From: Balanoglossus misakiensis
Taxonomy: Eukaryota; Hemichordata
Direction of reading: 5' to 3'
Assembly (NCBI GenBank): GCA_040954595.2
Contig: CM082577.2
Location: forward strand, 15,872,001-15,936,000
DNA length: 64,000 nt
Part shown: piece after piece, positions 20,047 to 32,440 of the stretch
How the letters are laid out: the number at the start of each line of letters is the position of its first letter
Position numbering within the stretch: position 1 is the stretch's first letter
Program-made: the position numbers and the translations under genes
The notes under the pieces: generated by a model
Seen by the model: only the letters and a program-made list of their open reading frames with translations
What the model was told of the DNA's origin: nothing
Database searches by the model: none

Positions 20047-20677
20047 CAGAAAAAAAAACGGAAAAGGGAGACACGTGGTTGATTGAAATGAATATTTGAA
20101 TATGACTGAGAGGTATGAGTGTATGCCGGCCTGTATGAGTGAGTGTACGATTGGCGTGTCCCATGATTCGTTTAATGTTACGTAAGTTGTCGAATGACAT
20201 TTTATTATCCGTTGTTTGCTGAGTTTAGTTGTAAGTGCTGTGCAACCTGGTTCCCGTGTCACTCTGTTTAAATGTGTTTATGTATTTGAGTTGTAAAGAA
20301 ATTACCAGTGAAGTTTGAAGTTGCAGAGATTTTAACATTGGAGAAAAATGTTGTGAGTTGAATTTGCCGTTCGTTTGATGACCTAAATATAGATGGTCCA
20401 ATTTGTGTAAATAGCCCCTTTTAATGGCTATGTGTTTGTATAAAGAAACCAAAGAAAATCCCATTTTCGAATGAAGAAAATGCCATTTTCGAAGTTGTAA
20501 AGAGTGGATTTTTGACAAAACGCTAAGATGTTTCAGTTTTAATTTTTTAAAGGTTATTGAATTTGCCCGACACGACGTAACTCGAGAATAAGGAATGTCG
20601 GATGATCGTTCGATGTAAAAGAATGCAAGAGTGTTTCTTTTGAGTCAATAAGACAACAGATATTCAGATTGTGTTCA

Positions 20678-20809
20678 ATGATGGATACAACGTTTTATGG
20701 GTTTACAGAAGGAGTTGCGATTTTATTGGTTATATTAGTAGGTGGATATGTGTGCGAAGGTTTTATGAGCACATACTATTTTAAGTTTATATGTACTTTT
20801 ATTCTGTAG
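20678..20809 (+). CDS. Possible small membrane-peptide ORF in the envelope position
   Basis: A 43-codon frame starting MMDTTFYGFTEG contains one hydrophobic stretch (VAILLVILVGGYV) and ends before the 3' LTR. It may be a remnant of an env-like transmembrane region or chance. There is no homology evidence. Confidence 0.2.
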   Translation: MMDTTFYGFTEGVAILLVILVGGYVCEGFMSTYYFKFICTFIL

Positions 20810-21020
20810 TAATTTTTGTATTGTAATTTTATAATTTTTCAAGACGATCACTTCATAGACATGACTCGATTTTTTTACTTCAATTTTGTTATATATATTG
20901 TACTCTTACATTTCAAAATCATACGGTACATCTTAATATATTCTTTGGGTGGAATTGAACGATTACCCTTGGTGTACTGCTCTTTAAGAGATTTGTGTCC
21001 AATGCGGGACGCATTGGTTT

Positions 21021-21033
21021 AAAAGGAGGGGAG
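21021..21033 (+). promoter_or_regulatory. Polypurine tract of the gag-only element
   Basis: AAAAGGAGGGGAG directly precedes the 3' LTR start TGTTACG. Confidence 0.75.
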
Positions 21034-21555
21034 TGTTACGATCTGTATAAAGGTCAAATGCGATTTCAAGGGTTAATTAATCCAGAGCTCGGAAATGTCA
21101 ATGTTTGATAGTATTTGATTTTATGTATTTGAAGTAGATAGGGAGAGCGGGTGTTTAACTGACTGCTCTGATTGTCAATCATCACCGAACTGACTTTGTT
21201 ATATAACACCTTATGTAAATTGGTTCGTATAGAGTTGACTGATGCCCAATGAAATTGTAACACATATATTTTACATTATTAACCACGCCTTGAGAAAAGT
21301 AATTATAAGAGAACTTTGTTTCCAAAGTTGAAAAAAGAATAATCTAACGGGAGATGGGAGTACCTCAGGCTACTGAGTTCGTTCCCTTCCTCATGTACTT
21401 TACTGGGCGTATTTGATGTACTGGAGTAGTTCTGGACAATAAATGAACGTGAATCAGATACGTGTCTCCGTGGATCACTGTTCTCGTCAGAGCCCGATAC
21501 CTCATCGCTACAGATTCCCCAATGCATGAACAATCATGAGAAACCAGCCGTAATA
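21034..21555 (+). repeat. 3' LTR of the gag-only element
   Basis: 522-bp partner of 18557-19078. The AATAAA at 21438-21443 is a likely polyadenylation signal. Confidence 0.92.
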
Positions 21556-21559
21556 CTAG

Positions 21560-21660
21560 ATAAAGGTACTGTTGACCTGAAGTACAATGCTGTAAGAAAA
21601 GAACTTCTTGCAGCAGAAAAACAATCACATGAAAGTATCATCACCACATCTGCTCTAATC
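21560..21660 (+). pseudogene. Continuation of the interrupted transposon gene after the LTR insertion
   Basis: If the LTR element and one ctag are removed, the frame ending LVYPSSL at 18556 continues in register here as DKGTVDLKYNAVRKELL and EKQSHESIITTSALIL. It then meets the inverted right arm. This confirms that the LTR element landed inside a coding region. Confidence 0.6.
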
Positions 21661-21664
21661 CTGC

Positions 21665-22246
21665 TTACGCTGCTTGAATATCAGGCCTTGTATAGTCCCT
21701 ATAACACTTTCTAAGATAGTGACCCTCAGCAGCAACCAACTCACGACTGAGAAGTGCACGAATTTTACTGTCATTTTTTCTTGTTGCTGCCTCCCTAAAT
21801 GTGTTGTCTGTACGCAATTGCTGACAACGAACTAAAGGAGCTCTTGTCCTACTTCCCTTCATGTACTTGGTGGTGGAGCAAAATTGGCAAATATGATCGT
21901 ACACCCGAGACCCTTGTATGCTCGACCTCTTTTCACGTTCCAGTGTATTTGTTCCCTCAGTTGATGACGACTGCTCTTTAGAAAGGATAGATTCAAGAGC
22001 CTTTTTCATCGTAAAGAGACTTCGGCATTTCCGATGGTACTGCACCTGAGGAATTTCACCTTCGCCCAAACCAATGGCGAGGTCCTGAATTGGTTTGTAT
22101 TTTTGTATGTTAGCTGTATTCAGCAAAGTTATCCAGGAGGCGTGATCTTGTAGAGTAACGAGGCTTGCTTTATGGTCGGATTCATGACAGTCGAGAAAAC
22201 AATCCCGTCGAGCCCTCTTGTGTGGAATAGAAGATGGGCTTGCCAT
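21665..22246 (-). pseudogene. Transposon gene 5' fragment, right inverted copy
   Basis: ATG at 22246 opens 193 codons starting MASPSSIPHKRARRDC. It contains CFLDCHESDHKASLVT, YHRKCRSLFTMKKALESI, CQFCSTTKYMKGS and HYLRKCYRDYT. These Cys/His pairs suggest two zinc-binding modules. The frame is intact where the left copy has lost two bases. It ends at a TAA right at the junction with plus-strand gene sequence, so it is a truncated fragment. No domain can be named with confidence. Confidence 0.55.
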
Positions 22247-23831
22247 TTTTTATTTATTATAGTAGACCTGAATATAAATAGATCATGCTCATATTGTGTT
22301 GAGGAAAAAAAATAAGCAGATTTTTGAATGGCTTGTCATCTGCTGTGCCTGTACACTGTAGGATGGTATCCAACAATAATACACAATCAGAGCTACAATG
22401 CTATAATGGCCCCTTCTCGTAGTATTGTTAGGAATCATCATACAAGTACCGTGCACATGAGCAGCATGCAAAGGTTCACAAATCTGCACATCCGTTCTCC
22501 TAAACACCATATGTGCATGATCAGTTGGGTGTATACTTACCTGTTAGATGGCCAAACCTACCCCAAAATCCGTGGGAATTGTTTTTTATTATCCCGTTTC
22601 TCTACTAATTTTTTTTTCTGATTTTAATTGAATAATAAGGTCTTCAATTGGTCCGGAAAAAAAATGGTATAGAGTATTTTATCTCATAAATGACATTTGA
22701 AGACTTGGGTTTAAACAATTAATGCGGGAAATGTTCGTACCATAATATTTCGAAATTACCCAAATCTTGTGATCTTTTGACCTCTTTGACCTAAATTCAG
22801 AACAAAATTGCAACAAATACATATACAATCGCTAGAGTGCAAAAAAAACACACAATTTGAGAGGTAGATGACTGTTCTGGCTTTATTTTTGCCGGAGTTA
22901 CAACTACTTAAGTTTCCCCTACCCCAATATCAGGGTCTGAAGTCTTGTGCCATTCTTCCGTATCTCTGTATTTGTGTTTTTCTGATCGTAATTGAATAAT
23001 AGGGTTTTTTATTGGTTTGAAATAGATTCTGGGAGAGTATTTTATCTTCTAAATGACATTTAAAGACTTAAGTTAAAAAAAATCGTTCAAGAAATAGTCA
23101 TACTACAAATGTTCAGAATGACCCAAATTTCATGACCTTTTGACCTCTATTGGCCTTAATTCAAAACGAATTACCACCAAAATATATTATATTGGTAGAG
23201 TTCTAAAAACACACAATTTGAGTGGTAGATGACTGTTCTGGGTTTATTTTTGCCGGAGATACAAGAACTTAAGTTTCCCCTACCCTTAAATCTGAGTGGA
23301 AAATTGGATGTCTTTCTGTCGTTTCTCCTTATTTGTGTTTTTCTGGTCATAAATGAATAATAAGATTTTCTATTGGTTTGAAATACATTCTGGGAGAGTA
23401 TTTTATCTTATAAATGACATTTAAAGACTTAAGTTCAAAACTATCGTTCAAGAAATAGTCATACTACAAATTTTCAGAATGACCCAAATTTCATGACCTT
23501 TTGACCTCTATTGACCTTAATTCAAAACGAATAAGCACCAAAATATATTATATTGGTAGAGTTCTAAAAAACACACAATTTGAGTGGTAAATGACTGTTC
23601 TGGCTTTAGTTTTGCTGGAGATACAGCAATTTAAAGTTCCCCTACCCCCAAAATTTGGGTCGGAAATTTTTATGTTCTTACATTAGTTTTTGAGGGAAAA
23701 AATGCAGAAAGCTACTCGATAGGCAGGGCTATCACCCCAATTTATAATCTAGAGATATAGGCCTTTCCAAAAAACCACATGAGGCTTTGTCCATCTTTCT
23801 GATACCAAATTCCTGTCTGGCCCATGGACTA
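21716..23831 (-). repeat. Right arm of the large inverted repeat
   Basis: Mirror of 16113-18240, including the gene start and the ~360-bp subterminal repeats. Confidence 0.8.
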
Positions 23832-26805
23832 AATACGAGACTGCATGTAGTCGAGCGAGCACGTGCGAGCGGATAGTGTCGTTGCTTCCATCGATGAGGC
23901 GAATAGAGACGTAGCGCTAATAAATAGTGTCTGTCATGACTATCACATCAAAACTGTCCTTTACGCTAAATACAAGGAAACATCAGGCTAAGTCGGCGAG
24001 GTCTTTACTCCACGTGTCTTCATTACCGAGAAGCCATTTGTATCTGATCGATTTTGCATACTGGTCAGGAAGCCACGCCTTACAGCCTCGTTCGCGGATG
24101 ACCTGTTTCAGTGTAGTGATGTATGTGATGTGGCGTGTATTTACGCCACTATCTGCTAAAGGATTGTTCAGAAATACTTCCAGGGGGTGGTGGATTTGCA
24201 GGCGGGGAGAGGGCATAGATTTTTGCATGAAAATTTGAGAGGTCCACTAAAAATACCACAGTCTTTTTTTATATTCTTTTATTGGGGGGGGGGGGGGGGG
24301 GGGGCTATGAACAAAACCCAGCTTATTTATTCCCATGCCTCAATGAGATATGTCCTTGTAAGATTAGAAGAAATCTTTTCGGTGGCACTACCTACAAAAC
24401 TTTCTTTCACTATCTGTTATTTTAAAGAATTCCTATAATACCCTCACCGGAACTTCACACTGTCAGATAGATCAGTGATTACAGTTGTAGGTTCGTTGTT
24501 CTGTTATTAACCCCTCTGTAAATACTGGGTATTTGATCTATGAAGTTTGGATGGTTATGATCACAATATCTAGTATAGCTTGAATATGCACAGCTGAAAC
24601 TACTGTATTAGTTAACTGATGTTTTTTTAAGATGTTAATTTGATATCAACTGTGACTGATGTGTTGGGATTGGTGATGCAATGCAGTGCAAACGCAATAA
24701 CTGATGTGATGCGAACATGTTGCTTGATACAATACGATCATTCTTGAGATGTGGTGCTAATACAAAGTGACATGTGAACTCTTGTCGGATCTGTACTGTA
24801 CTGTCTGTTACATTCAACTTTTTTTTAAGATTTGAACTCAAAAGTATCTTCAACCAGTCATAAACATCATATTTTCTGTTCATTTTTCTATGTCTGAACC
24901 CAGGGTCTCAACCTGATAATTTTAACTCACTAAATTCTAAAGTTCAATTAACTTATTCAAATTATAGAAGTTGACCAGATAATTCTCTGAAAAAGATGCA
25001 CAGTTTCAATCTTCCACTTGTTTCATGACATACAATTGTTATGTTTGCCCCAGCGTTAAACTGCCTTTCTATTGCTTTTATAACAGAGAGGGTCAGGTAC
25101 GGCCCGATTTCATACCCAGAAACCTGGGAAGACCACGTGATCATAAACAAGATGGATGCCTCCAATGTCCGTATGCCAGTCAAGATTCATCCAGGCTGTT
25201 TATTTTGTTTCGTTTGTTGTAAAGTTGGAAATCGAATGATAAACATTCATGGAGGTGAAGGAGAGAACGGGAAATGAGTATCTTACAACAACTTATCAAC
25301 TTAACAACTTAATGTTCGTATGTATTGACCAATGAGAGCCATGTTTACAATAGGCTGTGCCTGACCCTTTCCCTTTAGCGTAGCGCAGCCAGCGGTGGGA
25401 TTGGGGCAGGGAACCAGACTATCGGGCCACGCCCTCGGGCCTTATGGCCATCGCACCACGAAACGCCGAATCGGGCCTTCGGTCCTCAAAAGATACGGGC
25501 CTTACGGCCCTCACATGAAACACCAAATCGATACACATTAGGCACGAGGGACTGTTGACAGTCTATTTCGCTAGGAAACGGATGCAATCATCTTCGCCAG
25601 CCAAGACTCTAGGTACAGTGCTGTGTTTTAAGCTCAAAGTCACATGTAAAGTTGTTCTTGAATTTAACAAGCTTTGTAAAAATATTCATGTTGCTCATTG
25701 TTGGATCATGGTAGAAGATTGGCTGTTTTACAGCTCTTTCTTGATATGAAACTTCTTTATTCTTTGCATTTGAAGAGTCCAATGCAATGCTTGTAACCCG
25801 AGCAGGATCCACCCCCCCCCCCCTTCTCCTCCTTCACAAAAGAGGAATTCATCTGACATGGCAATTAAGTCTGCACATGCCACTGTAGACTCTCTCACAG
25901 CCCCTCTCGCCATCTACGAAGACTTCGGCAAAAACCGACGAGGAGGCTGTTATCAATCATTTTCCAGATTTTATTTCTGATTTTTCGATTGGCTAATCCA
26001 AACCCTGCCCCCCAAGTTTACATTTTCTCAGCCTTTGGTTGTTGTACATGAGATTGACTTTCCTTGTTTACAAAATCAAATTGTATGCTAGAATTCTATG
26101 CTATGAAAGCAGACCCCCCGTAGTTAATGATTAAGCAAATAGTTTTACTTACATAAAATACACAGCGCAATCTATTAATGTATATACCTCAGTAAAAGAC
26201 CCATCTTTCATTCCGCAATGTTAAGCTCAGAACAGGCCCAAGAGGCTGTCGAATTTACGAGAACTCAATGTAAAATCGACAGTTTAAAGAGCCTATCTTA
26301 CCTCGAAACACACTTTTGAGGATAAATAATATTTGGGCTTGTGTGTTAAATGCTGGTGTCCTTTTACTTATTTCATATGGATAAATAAATGTTAAATTAA
26401 AAAATGTTCAGGGCCTGAGAAAAAAGTTCTGTTTAGGCCACGCCCATTTCCGTGACGTCACAAGAGGAACCCATTTACGTTTGCAACAGACTTAGCACTG
26501 TACATTGCAGTAGTTGAATTGCAACCAAATGACTGTGATCTAAATGGCTTTGCTGTGTCAGCCTGGGTACAACTCTGTATCCCCCGTACCCTTCAAAATA
26601 AACGTACATATGTCTACCTTATCATCTAGGGGAGATGCGATTATGAAAAAATAGCGTCAAGGACACTGTGGTCCCATTTGAGGATTATGCGGAAACAGTG
26701 ACACACCAGAATAAAAATTACAGGTGACATTGCAAGCAGATCTGCAAGCAGCAATAGCGGGCCCAAGCCAACATAGCACATAGCAACATAGCAATAAGCA
26801 TATCT
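23832..26805. other. No recognised gene; intergenic sequence
   Basis: AT-rich sequence with a poly-G run at about 24285-24303 and a poly-C run at about 25811-25822. A GC-rich patch at 25385-25510 repeats CGGGCC-TT-GGCC-type words. No splice-consistent coding exon was found. Confidence 0.45.
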
Positions 26806-27505
26806 GCTCTGGATGCCAAGATATGGAAAAGTAGGTCAAAGGTCACCTGAGGTTATGCAAAATTTGGGCAAGAAATTTTGACCATATACTGGTCCATGTT
26901 CAACAAAAATCAAACCTATAGCCCTATTGGTTAGCCTGGAATTAGGTATGCACATAATTAATGAGATATGCAGGTGTCACAGATGACCCCAAATTTTGGC
27001 TTTTCAATTTTAGTCCCAACCCTCCAAACGCCAAGTCTGTACCTGTTCTGGATGCCAAGATATGATAAAGTAGGTCAAAGGTCACCTGAGGTCATGCAAA
27101 ATTTGGGCAATAAATTTTGACCTTATACTGGTCCATGTTCAACAAAAGCCAAACCTATAGCCCTATTGGTTAGCCTGGAATTAGGTATGCACATAATTAA
27201 TGAGATATGCAGGTGTCACAGGTGACCCCCAATTTTGGCTTTTCAATTTTAGTCACAACCCTCCAAACGCCAAGTCTGTACCTGCTCTGGATGCCGAGAT
27301 ATAGGAAAGTAGGTCAAGGGTCACCTGAGGTCACCCAAAATTTGGGCAAGAAATTTTGACCCTATACTGGTCCATGTCGCACAAGAACGAAACCTCTAGC
27401 CCTATTAGTTAGCCCGGAATTAGGTATGCACATAATTAATGTGTTAAGCAGGTGTTACAGGTGAGCCCAAAATTTTGCCTTTTATTTTGGCCCCATTGTG
27501 CTCAC
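26806..27505. repeat. Tandem repeat, three ~240-bp units
   Basis: Units start near 26806, 27046 and 27285 with CTGGATGCC. They share GTAGGTCAAAGGTCACC, AAATTTTGACC, TACTGGTCCATGT and TTAGGTATGCACATAATTAA. Copies 1 and 2 are closest. Each has an AGGTCA direct repeat. No coding potential. Confidence 0.88.
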
Positions 27506-27899
27506 TGACCAATAGACAGTCACTGTACAGGACTATTGCACAGACCAGAATTCCACAATAAGACGTGGACATAGCTTAACCATAGAGGTATAAGTAAAGG
27601 TATAAATTTAATAAAAAGACTAAAAAATTCATAAAAAATAAAACATCCATGATATTAACTTTACACTTACAGGTCGATGTGAGGTTGACATATGGTACAA
27701 GCTTACCAATTTTTAAAGCAATCTGACGAGTAGTTGTTGACTTTCAGAGTTTTGATAAATTTCACATTTTTCCAGCTATTTGCATATTTTTGGGCCTGGC
27801 AACTTCGTTTGGACAAACTCCCATCTACAGCCCAGCCTGCACCTACACACCAAATATTGAGGTGATACGCGCAGCGGTTTTCAAGTTTTTGATGTGGAC

Positions 27900-27962
27900 G
27901 GACATACAGACATACATCCATACATACATCCATCCATCCATCCATACATACATACAGACGCA
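27900..27962. repeat. CATA/CATC tetranucleotide microsatellite
   Basis: Runs of CATACATC and CATCCATC spanning about 60 bp. Small frames across it are artefacts of the repeat. Confidence 0.8.
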
Positions 27963-30900
27963 ACCGATCCCATAAGGTCCCATGGTATATATGCCTATAC
28001 CAATGGGACCTAAAAAACCAACTCGGCCCGGTTAGGCTATGGCTACACATTGCAAGCAGTACACAACATGCAATGGCAGCGGATGTGTATAGGCACCTTC
28101 CACATACAATGATTGCTGCCTCGATTAAACCGTGGAATATTGCCCAGATGTTTAGGTCTAGAGTGTTGGGTCTAAATCTACTTATCTTGGACAATGTCAA
28201 CTTATTGATAACTGATCGTGGTCTTTTGGCGATTTTCGATGACTGCCTCAACAGACAAAATACGCGGACAAGGCCAAGGGAACTCCATCAGCGCCGATCG
28301 GCAGCGATGACACATATCGCGCCGCGATGTATATTTACTACCAGCTCTAAAATTCTGTCTTCTGAATTACATGTGAGCTATGCCTTTTTGGTGATGACAA
28401 ACAGAAACATTTATGACATGTCGCTGTAATCATGGAAGTTCCTTGACATGCTTCATACTGCATTATAACAAAATGAAACCATACAGCCATCAGCAACAGG
28501 CGATCATGCCAGGCCGACCCACTCATGCTCACAAAGCATGAAACATTTTCATTGATACACACGAATATCTAAGTTTGGAAACGGTTTTCACTCACACGAG
28601 GCAAAATTTATTCAACACATTTTGTTTCAAAATTTGTACAGTGTGTTTTGGAGCCGATGAGTCGGACATAGCGCGACGTAAAACTTGTAAACAAAGAAAT
28701 TAGAAAAGAAAGATGGCGACCATTCAGCCGAAGCCATACAAAGATACGACTGAAATAGTAACGGTAATATTTTGAACGTTCAAGTTAATAATAAACAATC
28801 TCAACATGATGTCGGCCAACGCAAAATTGTGTTTACGCATCCTGCCATTTCACCTATACACTCCCATGGCCAGTATAGGAACGGCCCAGTATCGGAACAC
28901 GCGAGAGTTTATGGCACAATTTCTCGTGTTTGTCGAGACATCCGGGGTGTTGTTTGTGCTGAAAAATCTGCATATATGTGCAGACGACAGGTTGGTGGTT
29001 GCTGGTGGTAGACTGATTTCTCTCAAATTCATTTTTCGGTAAGTTTTTTTTACTTATGCGACATAAAATAATCGCGCGTCTTATGCGAATACGCCCTGAA
29101 CTTTTCAATGACAATCAGAATATTTACCGTAAAGAAAATGTATTTAGTTTCAGCGTCGAAATTCCATCGAAATTTAACGTATTTGTTGTTATCGTTCGGA
29201 TTATGTGCATTGAATATTTCACAATATTTACTTTCGTTATGAAAAAGTCATCTTTCTCAGGGTGTGTACATGCCCAGTTTCGGAACACGGTGATTTCGGG
29301 AGTCTTAGAAAGCATGTTGGATAAAACATTTTCCGATTGAACCTTTGTGAATGTGATCGTATACTGTGTACGCGACCAACATTCGTTTCAAGTGTCTGCA
29401 TATTGATCTATCGGTCGGGTCGGTCGTAGCATATTCATAAATCACATTTTTTTGAAGATTTTCAGTTTTTATTGACTGTTACTCGTAAAATTTATCCTAA
29501 AAACATCCCAGTACGTAAATTATTTCATATTAAAAGATGAGAATCACACTTGAGTATTCATGACTACACTGCTTACGCCGTACAATAATTGCTGGGATAT
29601 CTCCCTTGCTCAATACTCGAACTCGCACAGCACGCGAGATATCACAATTCTGGCCGATTCTAGTCCCTAAACATTGTATCAACCAAATTCAGCCGATTTC
29701 TTTAGTAACTCGTGTCTCTGAGACAGATATTGTTCAAAATTTTGGCATTTTTGTTTTTGTTTTGTTTTGTTGCTTGTGTACGGTACTACAAGTAACCGCG
29801 GGTGGAGCGCCCTCGATGTCCACAGCTGATCGTTTTATTTAGCATTAGTCCTCCTTAAATCTGTCAAAAACCAATTATAAATAACATTCATTTTTCAAAA
29901 GAACCCATTTTACTAAAAGGGGATAACATGTTTAGGTGTAGGTCACATAAGTAGGTGATTATTTTGCATTGAAAATCTGTATTTTTTCAGCACTTGTACT
30001 TTCTGTACTGATATTATTCAAACAAAAAATGAGCAAGCAAATTTTAATTTGAGAATGTTTTTTTTTGTATAAAATGATAATTTACAGTTTAAAGTATTCA
30101 AAATGCATGCATGAGTAAAAAGCCTTTACACAATAATTATGCATGTACCTGTATACGAATCACCTGATTTTTGTATAGCACATATTGTTACACTGCCCAC
30201 TTATCATTTTTTCAGTTAGACTTACTAAATTCTGCATTAGCATGTTTGTAACAAAACATTGTTTAGAGAATAATGAACGCCCCAAAGACCCATAATGGAC
30301 GAAAGCACACATTGTGCGTCATAATATACGAGGCGAAGCCGAGTATATTATGGAGCACAATGTGTGCTTGAGTCCATTATGGGTCTTTGGGGCGTTCATT
30401 ATTCTCATTATTTTATAGTTTTGTCAATGCCAGTGAATTTGCAGACTTCAAAAAGTATAGGTGCGAACAATTCAGACTCGGACACGGAGATCGAGAACAG
30501 AGCAATGGCGTACGCGTAAACAAAAGGTCACCTGATCGCGGTGTGTCAGTGTACTGTACATTTCTAGTATCATATTCAAACATCAGGAAATAAATAATGA
30601 AGGTTCATTTACGCATGTGAAAATTCATTTAAGGGTTCTGCTAAAATATATCTGAAAAAGTTTCGATTTTTGTGTAATCTTGGGGAGGACTCGGGGAATA
30701 TTTGAATTTGTTTGCGTTCTCAGGAAAGTTCACGTATACGGGCGCTCGGAAGGTTGCAATACATAAACAAACTCGCCCTCGATCGACCCTCCGTACCGCG
30801 TAGACAACATGACAGTGACACTTGCGGCATATTTTTTTTTTACGTATAGCTTCGTTGACATGATTGCTTGGTACATGGTATGGTGAACGAATGTCAAATC

Positions 30901-31300
30901 CAGCATCATGGAGAGGTTTGCTTTACGTGCGTGAGCGAGCCATGTTGACTGCGCGTGATTCAAGAGCAGACGACATGTACTGCATCCGTAGGAAGAAAAA
31001 ATAAACAAAACGCCAGTCGAGGACAGATTTGGAAATTAATAAAAATCGCCGTATTTATTCTGTGTACGTTTGCATTTCTTTTTTAGCCCTTAAAATGTTC
31101 GCATTGTTTGAAATCCTCCGTTATTCAGTCGGAAATTGTACACGTCCACTGGTTCTTGGGCGCGTCGCGCGTCCATCGAATAACATGATACATTATCAGT
31201 AATAATGTATAGCTATGACATCACAAAATTCACTGGTATTGATAAAGCTATAATATAATTTTCATTATGATAGCTGATGGTTGACTGGGGCACAATGCTG
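27963..31300. other. No recognised gene apart from one foldback
   Basis: AT-rich non-coding sequence. Only the hairpin at 30267-30405 stands out. Confidence 0.4.
30267..30405. repeat. 139-bp near-perfect foldback (hairpin MITE-like)
   Basis: The left arm AGAATAATGAACGCCCC and onward is repeated in inverted form ending at 30405, with arms of about 63 bp and a loop around GAGGCGAAGCC. Confidence 0.85.
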
Positions 31301-31341
31301 AAAAAACAATACGAAGAAGCAATGAGTGACGTGTCAAAAGA

Positions 31342-32440
31342 ATGTCTATAAGGAAGGCTGCAGCCAAGTGGGGTGTGAAGGCAACACCTTTACATACTAG
31401 ATTAACGGGGAGTGTTGATGTTTCTCGTCGGAGTGGCCCCCAACCCATCCTTACAATAACAGAAGAAAAGTTATTATCACAGTGGTTGATTGAAATGGCC
31501 AAAAGAGGGTTTGGCGTGACCATCACACAACTCCTTGCGACTGTAAAGGCCATAAAGAAACCCAGAAATCACTTTAATTAACACAAAAATCCTCGCTCTA
31601 AAGAGAGCTATGATCACAAAAGAACATGTGAATCAGTGGTTCATCGATTTTGAAACCTTTATCTCAGACCATAATTTATTAAATTGTCCCTTGCAAATAT
31701 GGAATGCAGATGAATCTGGTTTTACATTGAAACCAAAGCCAGGAAAGTTTTGGGCCCATCCCAAAATAAAACGTGTCCAATCGTAACCTCAAACAGTAAG
31801 GGTCAAATAACCATATTGGCCTGTATTAATGCTGGGGGTCAAAGCATGCCTCCACATGCCATTTTTCAGGGCATAAACAAACCTGCTATGTGGAACCCAT
31901 TGGCTGGTGGTGTTGATGGTTCAACATGTACATTCACAGAATCAGGCTGGATGGATACCCCATCTTTCTATGAGTGGTTTGCTAATGTCTTCTTGCAGAA
32001 CTTGACACAGCACAGACCAGTTGTACTTCTCCTGGACAGCCACAGTTCACATATCAATTATGAAACATTCAAACTTGCTGAAGCCAACAATGTATATCTT
32101 TACCGATTCCTCCCTAACGCATCACACCTCTTGCAACCATGTGACACAGGGTTATTTGGCCCTTTGAAATCATCATGATCACAAGCAGTTCAGGAATACC
32201 TCTCAGAAAATCCCGGATCAGATGTCACTAAAAGGGAATTCTCAAGAATATTCAGGAAACCTTGGAATAGAAGTGTGACACCATCACACATATGTGAGAC
32301 CTTCAAGAAAAGCGGCGTTTACCCCATTCACAGAAATGCTATCAACACCAAACAACTGTTACCTGGTGAAACATTTGCTGAGATATGTGAACATCCTTCA
32401 AATGTAGCTACATCTGCAGCCATGTTTCCTATTACCACAC
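31342..32440 (+). pseudogene. pogo-type (CENP-B/DDE_1 family) transposase, decayed
   Basis: The N-terminal helix-turn-helix MSIRKAAAKWGV and CENP-B-like segment run to about 31560. The DDE domain follows, with the three acids seen in NADESGF (about 31705), LLLDSHSSH (about 32035) and LLQPCDTGLFGPLK (about 32140). This cut-and-paste transposase family inserts at TA. The copy is dead: the frame shifts near 31560 and 31745, an in-frame TGA stands at 32176 where most relatives have Trp, and the segment between the HTH and DDE domains is shortened. The 3' end (FKKSGVYPIHRNAI, EICEHPSN) runs directly into the minisatellite at 32427. Terminal repeats were not found. Confidence 0.8.

Larger units (their letters stand above)
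18557..21555 (+). mobile_element. Gag-only, non-autonomous LTR retrotransposon
   Basis: Two 522-bp LTRs (18557-19078 and 21034-21555) start TGTTACG and end CGTAATA. They are flanked by the 4-bp duplication ctag (18553-18556 and 21556-21559). A primer-binding-type TGG follows the left LTR after two bases, and a purine tract precedes the right LTR. Only gag is present; no protease, RT or integrase motif is found in the remaining 1 kb. It must depend on enzymes from another element. Confidence 0.9.
16113..23831. mobile_element. Large inverted-repeat DNA element with ~2.1-kb arms, interrupted by a gag-only LTR element
   Basis: The left arm starts TAGTCCATGGGCCAG and the right arm ends with its complement at 23831. 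Both are flanked by aat, a possible 3-bp duplication. The arms match over about 2.1 kb (16113-18240 and 21716-23831). Each contains subterminal repeats followed by the 5' part of the same gene, pointing inward. Between them lie more of that gene and the LTR element 18557-21555. Either the terminal inverted repeats are exceptionally long, or the 5' end of a transposon was duplicated in inverted orientation. The superfamily is not recognised. Confidence 0.65.

Noticed and set aside
25041-25277. 78-codon frame with several Cys (PGCLFCFVCCKVGN)
   Set aside because: Isolated, without regular zinc spacing, splice sites or neighbours.
27703-28251. 182-codon minus-strand frame
   Set aside because: It runs through the CATA/CATC microsatellite and shows no domain.
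28713-28763. Possible first exon MATIQPKPYKDTTEIVT with a GTAATA donor
   Set aside because: Good start context, but no downstream exon in phase and no recognisable domain; not enough support.
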